Assembly (NCBI RefSeq): GCF_012927455.1
Contig: NZ_JABBPE010000004.1
Location: 1-64,000 of the forward strand
Direction: 5' to 3'
Origin: Polaromonas sp.
Lineage (GTDB): Bacteria; Pseudomonadota; Gammaproteobacteria; Burkholderiales; Burkholderiaceae_C
Length of the DNA stretch: 64,000 nucleotides
Under the pieces are notes generated by a model, which was not told where the DNA came from, searched no databases, and saw only the letters and a list, made by a program, of their open reading frames with translations. Below are positions 45,251 through 54,385 of this stretch, piece after piece. Both the position numbers and the translations under genes were made by a program. Within the stretch, counting starts at the first letter, position 1. Each line of letters opens with the position of its first letter.

Positions 45251-46063
45251 CTACACGCGGCCCATCGCGAAACCCTTCGCGATGTAGTTGCGCACAAACC
45301 AAATCACGATGGCGCCCGGCACGATGGTCAGCACGCCGGCTGCCGCCAGCGTGGCCCAGTCCATGCCCGAGGCCGAGACGGTGCGCGTCATGGTGGCGAC
45401 GATGGGTTTGGCGTTGACGCTGGTCAGCGTGCGTGCCAGCAGCAACTCAACCCAGCTGAACATGAAGCAAAAGAACGCCGCGACGCCGACGCCGGCCTTG
45501 ATCAACGGCAGAAAAATCCGGACAAAAAACCCCGGAAACGAGTAGCCGTCGATGTAGGCCGTCTCGTCAATCTCGCGCGGAATTCCGCTCATGAAGCCCT
45601 CCAGAATCCAGACCGCCAGCGGCACGTTGAACAGCAAGTGCGCCAACGCCACCGCAATATGCGTGTCCATCAGCCCGACCGTTGTGTAGAGCTGGAAAAA
45701 GGGCAGCAGGAACACCGCCGGCGGCGTCATGCGGTTGGTTAACAGCCAGAAAAAAACATGCTTGTCACCCAGAAAGCTGTAGCGCGAAAACGCGTAAGCG
45801 GCCGGCAGGGCGACGCTGACTGAAATCACCGTGTTGATGGCCACGTAAATCAGGCTGTTGATGTAGCCCGAATACCAGGACGGGTCGGTGAAGATGGTCT
45901 TGTAATTATCCCAGGTGAAATTTTTTGGAAAGAACGCAAAGCTTGAAAGGATTTCAGCATTCGTCTTAAAGCTCATGTTGACCATCCAGTAGATGGGCAG
46001 GAGCGCAAACACGATGTAGGCGATCAGAAACAACGTGCGTGCTTGGAATTTCGGCTTAGTCAT
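45251..46063 (-). CDS. glpQ: Glycerol ABC transporter permease
   Basis: A 270-aa inner-membrane permease of the MalG type with six hydrophobic segments. The ATPase-contact EAA loop is EGFMSGIPREIDETAYIDG. It pairs with GlpP. The gap to glpP (162 bases) carries a family B repeat. Confidence 0.9.
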   Translation of the reverse strand: MTKPKFQARTLFLIAYIVFALLPIYWMVNMSFKTNAEILSSFAFFPKNFTWDNYKTIFTDPSWYSGYINSLIYVAINTVISVSVALPAAYAFSRYSFLGDKHVFFWLLTNRMTPPAVFLLPFFQLYTTVGLMDTHIAVALAHLLFNVPLAVWILEGFMSGIPREIDETAYIDGYSFPGFFVRIFLPLIKAGVGVAAFFCFMFSWVELLLARTLTSVNAKPIVATMTRTVSASGMDWATLAAAGVLTIVPGAIVIWFVRNYIAKGFAMGRV

Positions 46064-46068
46064 GATGC

Positions 46069-46215
46069 CCCACGCTCCCCACTTCGTGTGATTCTCTGCC
46101 CCCGGCGGGAACCGCCCCGCCTGCGGCCCGGCAAAGCCGGTTCCCCGAGGGCAACTTGCTCCAGACTGCGGCAGTACCGGTTCCTGCTTTTTGGTTTGCT
46201 GCCCAACGAGGGGAC
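46069..46215. repeat. Family B GC-rich repeat between glpP and glpQ
   Basis: Contains CCCACGCTCCCCACTTCGTG and GCCCCCGGCGGGAACC, the two halves seen in other family B copies, followed by GGCCCGGCAAAGCCGG. No gene fits here. Such a hairpin-rich stretch inside an operon could affect expression of the second permease. Confidence 0.65.
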
Positions 46216-46225
46216 GGCGCGGCGC

Positions 46226-47110
46226 TCATTGTTCGCCTTCCTTTTCTTGCGTTCCAACGCGCTGCATCCAGTTGTAAAGGATGAAGCACAGCAGCAAAAT
46301 GATCAGAAAGTAGATCAGCGAGAACGCCGCTGCAGGACCCAGGTCAAACTGGCCCACGGCCTTCTGCGTGAGGTACTGCGACAAGAAGGTGGTGGCATTG
46401 CCCGGCCCGCCGCCAGTCAGCACAAAGGGCTCGGTGTAAATCATGAAGCTGTCCATGAAACGCAGCAACACGGCAATCATCAGCACACCGCGCATCTTGG
46501 GCAGTTGGATGTAACGAAACACCGCGAATTTGCTGGCTCCGTCGATACGCGCCGCTTGGTAATACGCATCCGGAATCGAGCGCAGCCCGGCGTAACACAG
46601 CAAGGCCACCAGCGGCGTCCAGTGCCAGATATCCATCATCAGCACCGTCACCCAGGCATGGGCGGCGTTGCCGGTGTAGTTGTAGTCAAAGCCCATTTTC
46701 TGCAGCGTGGCGCCAAGAAGCCCGATATCCGCCCGCGCGTAGATTTGCCAGATCGTCCCGACCACATTCCACGGAATCAACAGCGACAGCGCCACCAGCA
46801 CCAGTACCAGCGACGCCTTCCAGCCCTGCGCCGGCATCGACAGTGCCAGCGCAATTCCCAGCGGAATTTCCACGGCCAGCACCGCCAGCGAAAATGTCAG
46901 CTGGCGCCACAACGCGGCATGCAGATCTTCGTCGCGCATCACGGCGGCAAACCATTCGGTGCCAACAAACACGCGCCGCTCCGGTGAAATGATGTCCTGC
47001 ACCGAGTAATTGACCACCGTCATGAGCGGCAAGATGGCGGAAAACGCCACGCAGACGATGACCGGCAGCACCAGCAGCCAGGCCTTCTGGTTCACGGGTT
47101 TGGTGGTCAT
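46226..47110 (-). CDS. glpP: Glycerol ABC transporter permease
   Basis: A 294-aa inner-membrane permease of the MalF type with six hydrophobic segments. Its EAA loop is AGLRSIPDAYYQAARIDGAS. It pairs with GlpQ to form the glycerol channel. The start MTTKPVNQKAWLLVLPVIV is typical of sugar permeases of this group. Confidence 0.9.
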   Translation of the reverse strand: MTTKPVNQKAWLLVLPVIVCVAFSAILPLMTVVNYSVQDIISPERRVFVGTEWFAAVMRDEDLHAALWRQLTFSLAVLAVEIPLGIALALSMPAQGWKASLVLVLVALSLLIPWNVVGTIWQIYARADIGLLGATLQKMGFDYNYTGNAAHAWVTVLMMDIWHWTPLVALLCYAGLRSIPDAYYQAARIDGASKFAVFRYIQLPKMRGVLMIAVLLRFMDSFMIYTEPFVLTGGGPGNATTFLSQYLTQKAVGQFDLGPAAAFSLIYFLIILLLCFILYNWMQRVGTQEKEGEQ

Positions 47111-47111
47111 G

Positions 47112-47180
47112 GTGCCCCCACGTTTACCGCCAAGGCGGCTGCATTGCCCCTCGTGGGGGCGTTTGCTTGCTTGAAGCGGT
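47112..47180. repeat. Family B repeat between glpT and glpP
   Basis: TGCCCCCACGTTTACCGCCA and GCATTGCCCCTCGTGGGGGC, similar in design to the copies at 46069 and 54170. It fills the 88-base gap between the ATPase and permease genes. Confidence 0.65.
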
Positions 47181-47198
47181 TCTGCGCAGCGTTCGTAC

Positions 47199-48278
47199 TC
47201 ATACGCTCACCAGTTCTTCGTTCACATACAGGCAGGTGTGCGGTCCCATGATGCGCAGCCAGACCTGCTCGCCCGTTTGCGGCAGGCTGGCCGCCGGGTG
47301 CAGCCGCGCCTTCACCGTATGCCCGCCCAGCGTGGCGGTCAGCATCATGTGGGTGCCAATGTCCTGCACCAGCGTCACCTGAAACGGCAGCGCAGCCGGG
47401 TCAGCGGGCGCAGTCTGAACCACGTATTCAGGCCGCACGCCGAGCTTGAGATCGCCATCGGGCACGGCGCGGTCCGCCGGCAGAGCCAGAGTGATGCCGG
47501 CCACGCGCAGTACGCCCGCCGTCACGCTGCCAGGCAAAAAGTTCATGCCGGGCGAACCGATGAAATGTCCGACAAAGGTATGGCGCGGCCGCTCAAACAG
47601 CGCGTCGGCTGAACCGGTCTGCACGGCGCGGCCGCGCGTCATCACCACCACCTCTTCGGCGAAGGTCAGCGCCTCGACCTGGTCGTGCGTCACGTAAATC
47701 AGCGTGAGCTTGAGTTCATGGTGAATTTGCTTTAGCTTGCGCCGCAGCTTCCATTTCAAGTGTGGGTCAATCACCGTCAGCGGCTCGTCAAACAGCACGG
47801 CCGACACGTCGGGACGCACCAGCCCGCGGCCCAGCGATATCTTCTGTTTGGCGTCCGCCGCCAGGCCTGACGCGCGCTGGTTCAGCTGGCCGCTCATGTC
47901 GAGCATTTCGGCAATCTCGCCCACGCGCTTTTTGATCTGGGCTTCCGGAACCTTGCGGTTGCGCAGCGGAAAGGCCAGGTTTTCCGCCACCGTCATGGTG
48001 TCGTAGATCACCGGGAACTGAAAGACCTGGGCAATATTGCGCTGCTGCGGCGTGGCTTGGGTCACGTCCACTCCGTCAAACCTGACGCTGCCCTGCGAGG
48101 GCGCCAGCAGGCCCGACACGATGTTGAGCAGCGTGGTCTTGCCGCAGCCTGAGGGACCCAGCAAGGCGTAAGCCCCGCCATCGCGAAAACTCATGGTCAG
48201 CGGCAGCAGCGCATAGTCGCTATCGTCGCGCGGATTGGGCCGGTAGGCATGGGCCAGATCCAGATCAATACGGGCCAT
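47199..48278 (-). CDS. glpT: Glycerol ABC transporter ATPase GlpT
   Basis: A 359-aa ABC ATPase with a C-terminal TOBE-type domain. Walker A is LLGPSGCGKTTLLN and Walker B VSAVLFDEPLTVIDPH. The signature helix is non-canonical: the LSGGQ place reads ASGLAADAKQKISLGRGLV. The partner GlpS has a normal signature, so the two ATP sites of the heterodimer are probably unequal. I choose the second of two ATGs (48278, MARIDLDL), with GGAGG at 6-7 bases; the start overlaps glpS by 14 bases. Confidence 0.9.
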   Translation of the reverse strand: MARIDLDLAHAYRPNPRDDSDYALLPLTMSFRDGGAYALLGPSGCGKTTLLNIVSGLLAPSQGSVRFDGVDVTQATPQQRNIAQVFQFPVIYDTMTVAENLAFPLRNRKVPEAQIKKRVGEIAEMLDMSGQLNQRASGLAADAKQKISLGRGLVRPDVSAVLFDEPLTVIDPHLKWKLRRKLKQIHHELKLTLIYVTHDQVEALTFAEEVVVMTRGRAVQTGSADALFERPRHTFVGHFIGSPGMNFLPGSVTAGVLRVAGITLALPADRAVPDGDLKLGVRPEYVVQTAPADPAALPFQVTLVQDIGTHMMLTATLGGHTVKARLHPAASLPQTGEQVWLRIMGPHTCLYVNEELVSV

Positions 48279-49368
48279 CATTGACCTCCTTCGCCGCGCG
48301 GCGTTGGGGCGCCACCAGCAACGCGCCGCCGGCATCAAACACATAGGCCTGCGCGGCATCCAGATACAAGGTCAGCGGCGCGCCCAAATCAAAGTAGTGC
48401 ACACCGGTCAGTTGCGCCACCAGTTCACCCACAGCGGTTGCGACGTGCACAAAGGTGTCGGAGCCGGAAATCTCGGCCAGCTCGACCTTGCCGGGCAGCG
48501 CCACGTCGCCCGCATGCGCCGCAACGCGTAACGCCGAGCCGCGCACGGCTGCCGTCAGCTTGGCCAATCGTTGCTCAGGCGCCATCGGCAAGCGCAACGA
48601 CAAGGCCGGCCCGCCCACCAGCTGCACGCCCTGCGCCGCCGGCAGCGCTGCGATCAGGTTCATGGGCGGGTCACTGAAAGCCCGCGCCACCCGCAGCGAC
48701 TGCGGCGCATGAAACACCTGCGCCGTGGGCCCGTACTGCAGCAGCTCGCCCGCATCCATCACGGCGGTGTAGCCGCCCAGCAGCAAGGCCTCGCCCGGCT
48801 CGGTGGTGGCATAAATCACGGTCGAGTCGCCGGCGGAAAACAGCTGCGTCAATTCTTCGCGCAGCTCTTCACGTAATTTGTAATCCAGATTCACCAGCGG
48901 CTCATCGAGCAGCATCAGCGGTGCGCCTTTGGCCAGCGCCCGTGCCAGGGCAACGCGCTGCTGCTGCCCGCCGGAAAGTTCTGCCGGGTAGCGATCGAGA
49001 AACATCTCGATGTGCAGCCGCGCGGCCAGGCTGCGCACCTTGTCGTCTATGTTTTTCTCGCCACGCAAGCGAAGCGGCGACCCAATGTTGTCGGCCACCC
49101 TCAGCGAGGGGTAATTGATGAACTGCTGGTACACCATGGCGACATTGCGCTCACGCACCGGCGTGCCCGTCACGTCCACGCCATCCACCCGTACGCGGCC
49201 CAGCGTCGGAACATCGAGGCCGGCCATGATGCGCATCAGGCTGGTCTTGCCGGCTTGCGTCGCGCCAAGAAGCACCGTCACCTCGCCGCTTCGCGGCAGC
49301 AGGCTCAGCTCGAACAGCCAGTCTTCCGCACCCACTTTTTTACTGATGTTCTCAAGCGCAAGCTGCAT
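48265..49368 (-). CDS. glpS: Glycerol ABC transporter ATPase GlpS
   Basis: A 367-aa ABC ATPase that energises glycerol import with GlpT. Walker A is LLGATQAGKTSLMR, the signature is ELSGGQQQRVALARALAKG and Walker B LMLLDEPLVNLD. A C-terminal regulatory domain of about 130 aa follows. The start is ATG 49368 (MQLALENI), with AAGGGAGG upstream. It is first gene of the transporter operon and divergent from glpR. Confidence 0.9.
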   Translation of the reverse strand: MQLALENISKKVGAEDWLFELSLLPRSGEVTVLLGATQAGKTSLMRIMAGLDVPTLGRVRVDGVDVTGTPVRERNVAMVYQQFINYPSLRVADNIGSPLRLRGEKNIDDKVRSLAARLHIEMFLDRYPAELSGGQQQRVALARALAKGAPLMLLDEPLVNLDYKLREELREELTQLFSAGDSTVIYATTEPGEALLLGGYTAVMDAGELLQYGPTAQVFHAPQSLRVARAFSDPPMNLIAALPAAQGVQLVGGPALSLRLPMAPEQRLAKLTAAVRGSALRVAAHAGDVALPGKVELAEISGSDTFVHVATAVGELVAQLTGVHYFDLGAPLTLYLDAAQAYVFDAGGALLVAPQRRAAKEVNDGPY

Positions 49369-49457
49369 CACGCCTCCCTTGGGCAGCACAGGCCAAAACC
49401 GCAGCAAGTAAAAAAAGGGCACTATTCAACAAAGCGATTTCCCGCGTGGCTTTCGCC

Positions 49458-49477
49458 AAAGTTCGAATCTTTACATT
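49458..49477. promoter_or_regulatory. GlpR-type operator candidate
   Basis: AAAGTTCGAATCTTTACATT matches the E. coli GlpR operator AATGTTCGATAACGAACATT at about 13 of 20 positions, including GTTCGA and ACATT. It lies 90 bases before glpS, in the divergent region with glpR. A second, weaker match is at 49531-49550. Confidence 0.55.
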
Positions 49478-49515
49478 TTTCTTCCTTTTTGATTGTTTCT
49501 CCTAATTGTTTACCC

Positions 49516-49544
49516 TTAGCAGTTTCGTTTTGTTTCGATATAAA
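49516..49544 (+). promoter_or_regulatory. Promoter candidate of glpR-glpK with TTTCG repeats in the spacer
   Basis: TTAGCA, a 17-base spacer, TATAAA. The spacer holds TTTCGTTTTGTTTCGATA, two TTTCG blocks resembling GlpR half-sites, so GlpR bound here would block RNA polymerase at its own promoter. Confidence 0.55.
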
Positions 49545-49573
49545 GTAAAAGGACCTTTTCCACTCAAATCCGC

Positions 49574-50341
49574 GTGAACTCCAATCCCAGGCAAATCAAG
49601 CTTCTTGAGGTCGTGCGCGCCCATGGTTCGGCATCCGTCGAACAGCTGGCCGAGCAGCTGGACGTGACCCTGCAGACCGTGCGGCGCGACGTACAGCGTC
49701 TGGCTGACGCTGGCCTCTTGAGCCGTTTTCATGGCGGCGTGCGGGTGCCCAGTTCCACGGTAGAGAACATCGCGTACCGGCAGCGCGAAAGCCTGAACGC
49801 CGAAAGCAAGGCGCGCATTGCCCGGGCGGTGGCCAGGCGCGTGCCCAACGGCTGCTCGCTGATGCTCAACATTGGCACCACCACCGAGGCCGTCGCCAAG
49901 GCGCTGTTGCAGCACAAAGGGTTGCGCGTCATCACCAACAACCTGAACGTGGCCGATATTTTGTGCAGCAACACCGATTGCGAAATCATCGTGGCCGGCG
50001 GCGTGGTGCGGGCGCGCGACCGCGGCATTGTGGGCGAGGCCGCGGTCGATTTCATGCGCCAGTTCCGGGTCGATATTGCCGTCATCGGCATCTCCGGCAT
50101 AGAGTCCGACGGCTCCCTGCGCGACTTCGACTACCGCGAAGTCAAGGTGGCGCAGACCATCATTGCGCACGCCAGAGAGGTCTGGCTGGCCGCCGACAGC
50201 AGCAAATTTAATCGCCCCGCCATGGTGGAGTTGGCGCAGCTGTCGCAAATAGACCTGCTGTTCACCGACCAGGCGCCGCCCGAGCCCTTCCCGGCCTTGC
50301 TAAAAGAAGCCAATGTGCGCTGCGACATTGCCGAAACCTGA
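49574..50341 (+). CDS. glpR: DeoR-family repressor of glycerol metabolism
   Basis: A 255-aa DeoR regulator. The N-terminal helix-turn-helix is [20 protein letters not shown], followed by GGVR at the hinge. The C-terminal sugar-phosphate domain has [14 protein letters not shown] and [13 protein letters not shown]. In this family glycerol-3-phosphate is the inducer for GlpR. The start codon is GTG at 49574. It precedes glpK by 35 bases and is divergent from the transporter operon. Confidence 0.92.
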   Translation: MNSNPRQIKLLEVVRAHGSASVEQLAEQLDVTLQTVRRDVQRLADAGLLSRFHGGVRVPSSTVENIAYRQRESLNAESKARIARAVARRVPNGCSLMLNIGTTTEAVAKALLQHKGLRVITNNLNVADILCSNTDCEIIVAGGVVRARDRGIVGEAAVDFMRQFRVDIAVIGISGIESDGSLRDFDYREVKVAQTIIAHAREVWLAADSSKFNRPAMVELAQLSQIDLLFTDQAPPEPFPALLKEANVRCDIAET

Positions 50342-50376
50342 AGCGGCAGCGCCCTTCCAACTGTCACCGAATCACC

Positions 50377-51870
50377 ATGACTTACCTGCTCGCCCTCGAC
50401 CAGGGCACTTCCAGTTGCCGAAGCATTGTGTTTGACGAGCTGGGCCACGTTGTCGCTCTGGCCCAGCAGGAGCTGCCGCAGATCTACCCCAAGCCCGGGT
50501 GGGTCGAACACGACCCGCTGGAAATCTGGCGCAGCCAGCTCGCCACCGCCCGCCAGGCGCTGGCCAAGGCCGGGCTGCAAGCCAGCGCGATACGGGCGCT
50601 GGGCATTACCAACCAGCGCGAAACCACGGTGCTGTGGCACCGCAAGACCGGCCAGCCCATCCACAATGCCATCGTCTGGCAAGACCGGCGCGCCGAAGCC
50701 ACCTGCGCGCAGCTGCGCGAGCAGGGCCACGAAGCGCTGATCCAGTCCAGGACCGGGCTGCTGATTGACGCCTATTTTTCGGGCACCAAGCTCAAGTGGC
50801 TGCTCGACAACGTGCCCGACGCCCGCGTGCAGGCCGAAGCCGGAGAACTGGCCTTCGGCACCATAGACAGCTGGCTGCTGTGGCAATTGACGGGCGGCTC
50901 GCTGCACGCCACCGACGTCAGCAACGCGTCCCGCACCATGCTGTTCAACGTGCACAGCAACCAGTGGGACGCCGAACTGCTGGACTTGCTGGGCATCCCG
51001 CCGTCGCTAATGCCCCAGGTGATGCCGTCCAGCGCGCATTACGGCGAGGCCGGGGCCGAGTTGCTGGGCCATGCCATACCGATAGGCGGTGTAGCCGGCG
51101 ACCAGCAAAGCGCGCTGTTCGGCCAGGCCTGCTTCAGCGCGGGCATGGCCAAAAACACCTATGGCACCGGCTGCTTCATGCTGATGCATACCGGCACGCA
51201 ATTCCAGACCTCACACAACGGCCTGCTCACCACCAGTGCGGCGCAAACCACGGCCAGCGCCGAATTTGCCATGGAAGGCAGCGTGTTTGTTGGCGGCGCG
51301 GTGGTGCAGTGGCTGCGCGACGGGCTGAACGCCATCAAGGGCAGCGCCGAAGTCGAGGCGCTGGCGCGCAGCGTGCCCGACTCGGGCGGCGTGATGCTGG
51401 TGCCCGCCTTCACCGGCCTGGGTGCGCCCTACTGGAAGCCCGACGCGCGCGGCACGATTACCGGGCTGACGCGCGGCACCACCGTCGCCCACATTGCGCG
51501 CGCCGCGCTGGAAAGCATCGCCTACCAGAGCGCCGCGCTGCTGCAGGCCATGAGCCGTGATGCCGTCAGCGCCGGCGCCGCGCCGGTGGCCGAGCTGCGC
51601 GTTGACGGCGGCGCCTGCATCAACGACTTGCTGATGCAGTTCCAGGCCGACTTGCTGGGCATTCCGGTGATTCGCCCGGCCGTCACGGAAACCACCGCCC
51701 TGGGTGCCGCCTACCTGGCCGGCCTCTCCAGCGGGGTCTACCGCAGCACCGCCGAACTCTCCAGCATGTGGCGCGCCGAACGGACTTTTGTTCCCACTCT
51801 GGGCGCCGGGCGCGCGGCCGAGCTGATGGCGCAGTGGGAACATGCGGTGCGCCAGACGGTGCTTCAATAA
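50377..51870 (+). CDS. glpK: Glycerol kinase
   Basis: Phosphorylates glycerol to glycerol-3-phosphate with ATP. It has 497 aa. [20 protein letters not shown] at the start, [20 protein letters not shown], and the ATP-site region [18 protein letters not shown] are typical of the FGGY family glycerol kinases. It is downstream of glpR and supplies the substrate of GlpD. Confidence 0.97.
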   Translation: MTYLLALDQGTSSCRSIVFDELGHVVALAQQELPQIYPKPGWVEHDPLEIWRSQLATARQALAKAGLQASAIRALGITNQRETTVLWHRKTGQPIHNAIVWQDRRAEATCAQLREQGHEALIQSRTGLLIDAYFSGTKLKWLLDNVPDARVQAEAGELAFGTIDSWLLWQLTGGSLHATDVSNASRTMLFNVHSNQWDAELLDLLGIPPSLMPQVMPSSAHYGEAGAELLGHAIPIGGVAGDQQSALFGQACFSAGMAKNTYGTGCFMLMHTGTQFQTSHNGLLTTSAAQTTASAEFAMEGSVFVGGAVVQWLRDGLNAIKGSAEVEALARSVPDSGGVMLVPAFTGLGAPYWKPDARGTITGLTRGTTVAHIARAALESIAYQSAALLQAMSRDAVSAGAAPVAELRVDGGACINDLLMQFQADLLGIPVIRPAVTETTALGAAYLAGLSSGVYRSTAELSSMWRAERTFVPTLGAGRAAELMAQWEHAVRQTVLQ

Positions 51871-51992
51871 CTACGCCGGCGCCGCCAGCCCGAACAAGCC
51901 CGAAGCAATCCCTCAGGCCAACCCCGCGCGTGGACGACAATTCATGGGCTGGGCGGACTGCTTTTAAGCCGCCCCTGAACAGAAAGACGGGC

Positions 51993-52832
51993 ATGACCAC
52001 AGCGCAACCAGACAGCGGCCAGCAAGACATCGCCTTCATAGGGGGCGGCAACATGGCCAGCGCCATCATCAGCGGCCTGCTCAAGCGCGGCCTCCCCCCC
52101 AGCCAGATTCAGGTGGTCGAGCCGTTTGCCGAACAGCGCGCCCGGCTGGTGCAGCAATTTGGCGTCACCGTTAACGAAACACCGGACGCCGCGCTGAACC
52201 TCGCCACCCTTGTCGTCTGGGCCGTCAAGCCGCAGACCTTCAGGGCGGCAGCAGCCCAAACCCGCGCGCATTCCAGGGCGGCGCTGCACCTGAGCGTGGC
52301 GGCCGGCATCCGCTCGGACAGCATTGCGTCCTGGCTGGGCACCCAGCGGGTCGTGCGCGCCATGCCCAATACGCCGGCACTGGTTGGCAAAGGCATGACA
52401 GCGCTCTTCGCCCGCCCGGCCGCGACCGCTGCGGACCGGCTGGCGGTAGAGCGCGTGATCCAGACCACCGGAGAGTATTTATGGCTGGAGCAGGAAGAAC
52501 AGCTCGATGCCGTGACCGCGCTCTCGGGATCGGGGCCAGCCTATGTGTTTTATTTCATCGAGGCCATGGTCCAGGCCGGAACCGACATGGGCCTGAGTCG
52601 GGAACAGGCCCATCAGCTGGCGGTTGCGACCTTTGTCGGTGCATCGGCGCTGGCCGAAGGCTCGCAAGAGCCACCCGAAGTGCTGCGAGCCCGCGTAACC
52701 TCCAAGGGCGGAACCACCTACGCGGCGCTTGCATCTATGGAGCAGGACGACATCAAAACGCAGTTCATGCGCGCCATGCACGCCGCACGCGCGCGAGCCC
52801 GCGAACTCGGCGACGAATTTGGCGCCAGCTGA
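51993..52832 (+). CDS. proC: Pyrroline-5-carboxylate reductase
   Basis: The last step of proline synthesis, reducing pyrroline-5-carboxylate with NAD(P)H. It has 279 aa. The nucleotide-binding IAFIGGGNMASAIISGLL and the C-terminal signature LRARVTSKGGTTYAAL are intact, with ALSGSGPAYVFYFIEAM in the helical domain. The start is ATG 51993 (MTTAQPDS); the open frame upstream overlaps glpK and is not conserved. Confidence 0.96.
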   Translation: MTTAQPDSGQQDIAFIGGGNMASAIISGLLKRGLPPSQIQVVEPFAEQRARLVQQFGVTVNETPDAALNLATLVVWAVKPQTFRAAAAQTRAHSRAALHLSVAAGIRSDSIASWLGTQRVVRAMPNTPALVGKGMTALFARPAATAADRLAVERVIQTTGEYLWLEQEEQLDAVTALSGSGPAYVFYFIEAMVQAGTDMGLSREQAHQLAVATFVGASALAEGSQEPPEVLRARVTSKGGTTYAALASMEQDDIKTQFMRAMHAARARARELGDEFGAS

Positions 52833-53317
52833 TTCGTTCAGGTATCAAATAGGCCTTGAGTCCATGCAGTACGGGCGTAACGTGCTACTACTTAGATAGC
52901 ATTTAAGGCTGCGATTTTGCTGTCAATCGACCGGCTAAGCGGCACGCTATTAAAAAAACGTACGTTTCGCAGTTGAGTAACCAGCCCTTTGAAAAGCTTT
53001 CTGGCGGCGCGGGCGTAACTACATTTCCAACATTTGGAACTCATCATTAAAAAATTTCTGTCCATCCTCTCCAGCATCGGCACAAACCGGCGCGCCTGCT
53101 GTAAAGGCAGCAGCTGCGAAGGCCGAGCACAAGATCAAGCATTGCGCCAAAGCCATAGCCATAGCCATAGACAAGATGACCAAAAAAGCTGTCTGATAGG
53201 TAGCCAGCACCCAGCAATAATTCACTGGCCGGCCCACCCGGCAGGTCAGCAGAAGTTCTTGCAAAGCCCGCCGCATGCGGGCTTTTTTCGCGTCCTGCGC
53301 CAGCTTGCGCGAATGGC
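52833..53317. other. Gap between proC and ubiA with a repeat and a coding remnant
   Basis: It holds a family A repeat (52851-52905), three tandem GCCATA units (about 53155-53172) and, on the plus strand, an open stretch ending at 53203. That stretch reads AQTGAPAVKAAAAKAEHKIK and then HCAKAIAIAIDKMTKKAV and stop. It looks like a small lysine/alanine-rich protein but has no usable start codon in frame, so it is probably a remnant. Confidence 0.5.
52851..52905. repeat. Family A palindromic repeat after proC
   Basis: GGCCTTGAGTCCATGCAGTA, CGGGCGTAACGTGCTACTAC, then TTAGATAGCATTTA. It is a degenerate copy in the inverted orientation relative to the one in thiL. Confidence 0.7.
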
Positions 53318-54385
53318 TCACCGCCCCAGATAAGACAAGGCAATCCCGGCAAACATCGTGAGGCCCAGCCAGTGATTGAGGCGAAACGCTTTGAAGCAGT
53401 CGTCGCGCTGGCGTTTGCGGATCAGCCAGCCGTGCCAAAGCGCCTGCAGCCCGGCCAATCCGAGTGCTATTAAAACAATAGCTGGTTGCGCCCGGTTTAT
53501 AAGAGCTACAGCCCAAATTGACAGGTAAATGAGGTAACTCAGCAAAACGCCGGCCACATCAAAGCGCCCGAGCGTGATCGCCGAGGTCTTCATGCCGATT
53601 TTCAGGTCGTCGTCTCGGTCGACCATGGCGTATTCGGTGTCATAGGCAATCACCCAGAACAGGTTGCCCAGCAGCATCAGCCAGGCCAGCGCCGGCACGC
53701 GCGACTGAACGGCGGCAAACGCCATCGGAATACCAAAGCTGAAAGCCACACCCAGCACCGCCTGCGGCATAGACACATAGCGCTTGGCATAGGGATAAGC
53801 CAGCGTGACGGCCAGAGCGACAAATGACCAGCCGATAGTGACCGCGTTGGTGCTCAGCACCAGCCCGAAAGCCAGCAGCGCCAGCAGAGCGCCCAGCCCC
53901 AAAGCCTCTTTGACCGATAGCGCGCCGCTCGTCACGGGTCGCTGCGCGGTGCGCTTGACATGGCGGTCAAACTCGCGGTCGGCCACATCGTTGATGCAGC
54001 AACCGGCGCTGCGCATCAAAAACGTTCCCAATGTAAACACCAGCAGCAAATGCCAGCCCGGAAATCCGTTTGAGGCCAGCCACAGCGCAGACAAGGTCGG
54101 CCAGAGCAGCAGCAACCAGCCGGCCGGCCGGTTCCAGCGGATCAGTTGCAGGTAGAGAGCCCCCAAGCTTTTCGCTTCGCGTAATGCGCTGCCCCCCGAG
54201 GGGGCTAATTTTCCTAGGGGCGGCCCGTCGGAAAATTCCGTGCCCCCCAAGCTGGCCGCTTTGGGCGCTGCGCTGTCCCCCAGAGGGGCTGTGCTTGCTT
54301 GGGGCGGCACGGCGCGGCGCGCGTCCGTGTCCCCGGCAGGTTTATTCTTCAAGCAATGAACGCAGCATCCAGGCGGTCTGCTCAT
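53318..54385 (-). CDS. ubiA: 4-hydroxybenzoate polyprenyltransferase
   Basis: An inner-membrane enzyme attaching the polyprenyl chain to 4-hydroxybenzoate in ubiquinone synthesis. The first aspartate-rich motif [15 protein letters not shown] and the second [16 protein letters not shown] are intact, with about eight membrane segments. UbiA homology begins only near residue 76 ([20 protein letters not shown]). The first ~75 residues come from a double family B repeat and from overlap with the end of dps, so the true start is uncertain and may lie at a later alternative codon. A family A repeat is also embedded (53463-53515). Confidence 0.9.
   Translation of the reverse strand: MSRPPGCCVHCLKNKPAGDTDARRAVPPQASTAPLGDSAAPKAASLGGTEFSDGPPLGKLAPSGGSALREAKSLGALYLQLIRWNRPAGWLLLLWPTLSALWLASNGFPGWHLLLVFTLGTFLMRSAGCCINDVADREFDRHVKRTAQRPVTSGALSVKEALGLGALLALLAFGLVLSTNAVTIGWSFVALAVTLAYPYAKRYVSMPQAVLGVAFSFGIPMAFAAVQSRVPALAWLMLLGNLFWVIAYDTEYAMVDRDDDLKIGMKTSAITLGRFDVAGVLLSYLIYLSIWAVALINRAQPAIVLIALGLAGLQALWHGWLIRKRQRDDCFKAFRLNHWLGLTMFAGIALSYLGR
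53463..53515. repeat. Family A palindromic repeat inside ubiA
   Basis: GTGCTATTAAAACAATAGCT followed by GGTTGCGCCCGGTTTATAAG and AGCTACAGCCC. It codes in frame for part of [16 protein letters not shown], in a membrane segment near the C terminus. Confidence 0.8.
54168..54315. repeat. Two family B repeats in the ubiA 5' region
   Basis: The first copy has CTTCGCGTAATGCGCTGCC, CCCCGAGGGGGC and AGGGGCGGCCCGTCGG; the second has CCCCCAAGCTGGCCGC, CCCCCAGAGGGGC and TTGGGGCGGCACGGC. They lie in tandem between dps and the conserved part of ubiA, and translate into a low-complexity Gly/Pro/Ala/Ser-rich leader. Confidence 0.75.

Noticed and set aside
51952..51975. GGGCGG...CCGCCC inverted repeat before proC as terminator of glpK
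   Set aside because: Six-base stem with a 12-base loop and no U-run; not convincing.
53155..53172. Three tandem GCCATA units
   Set aside because: Too short and few to call a functional tandem repeat; reported only as part of the gap.
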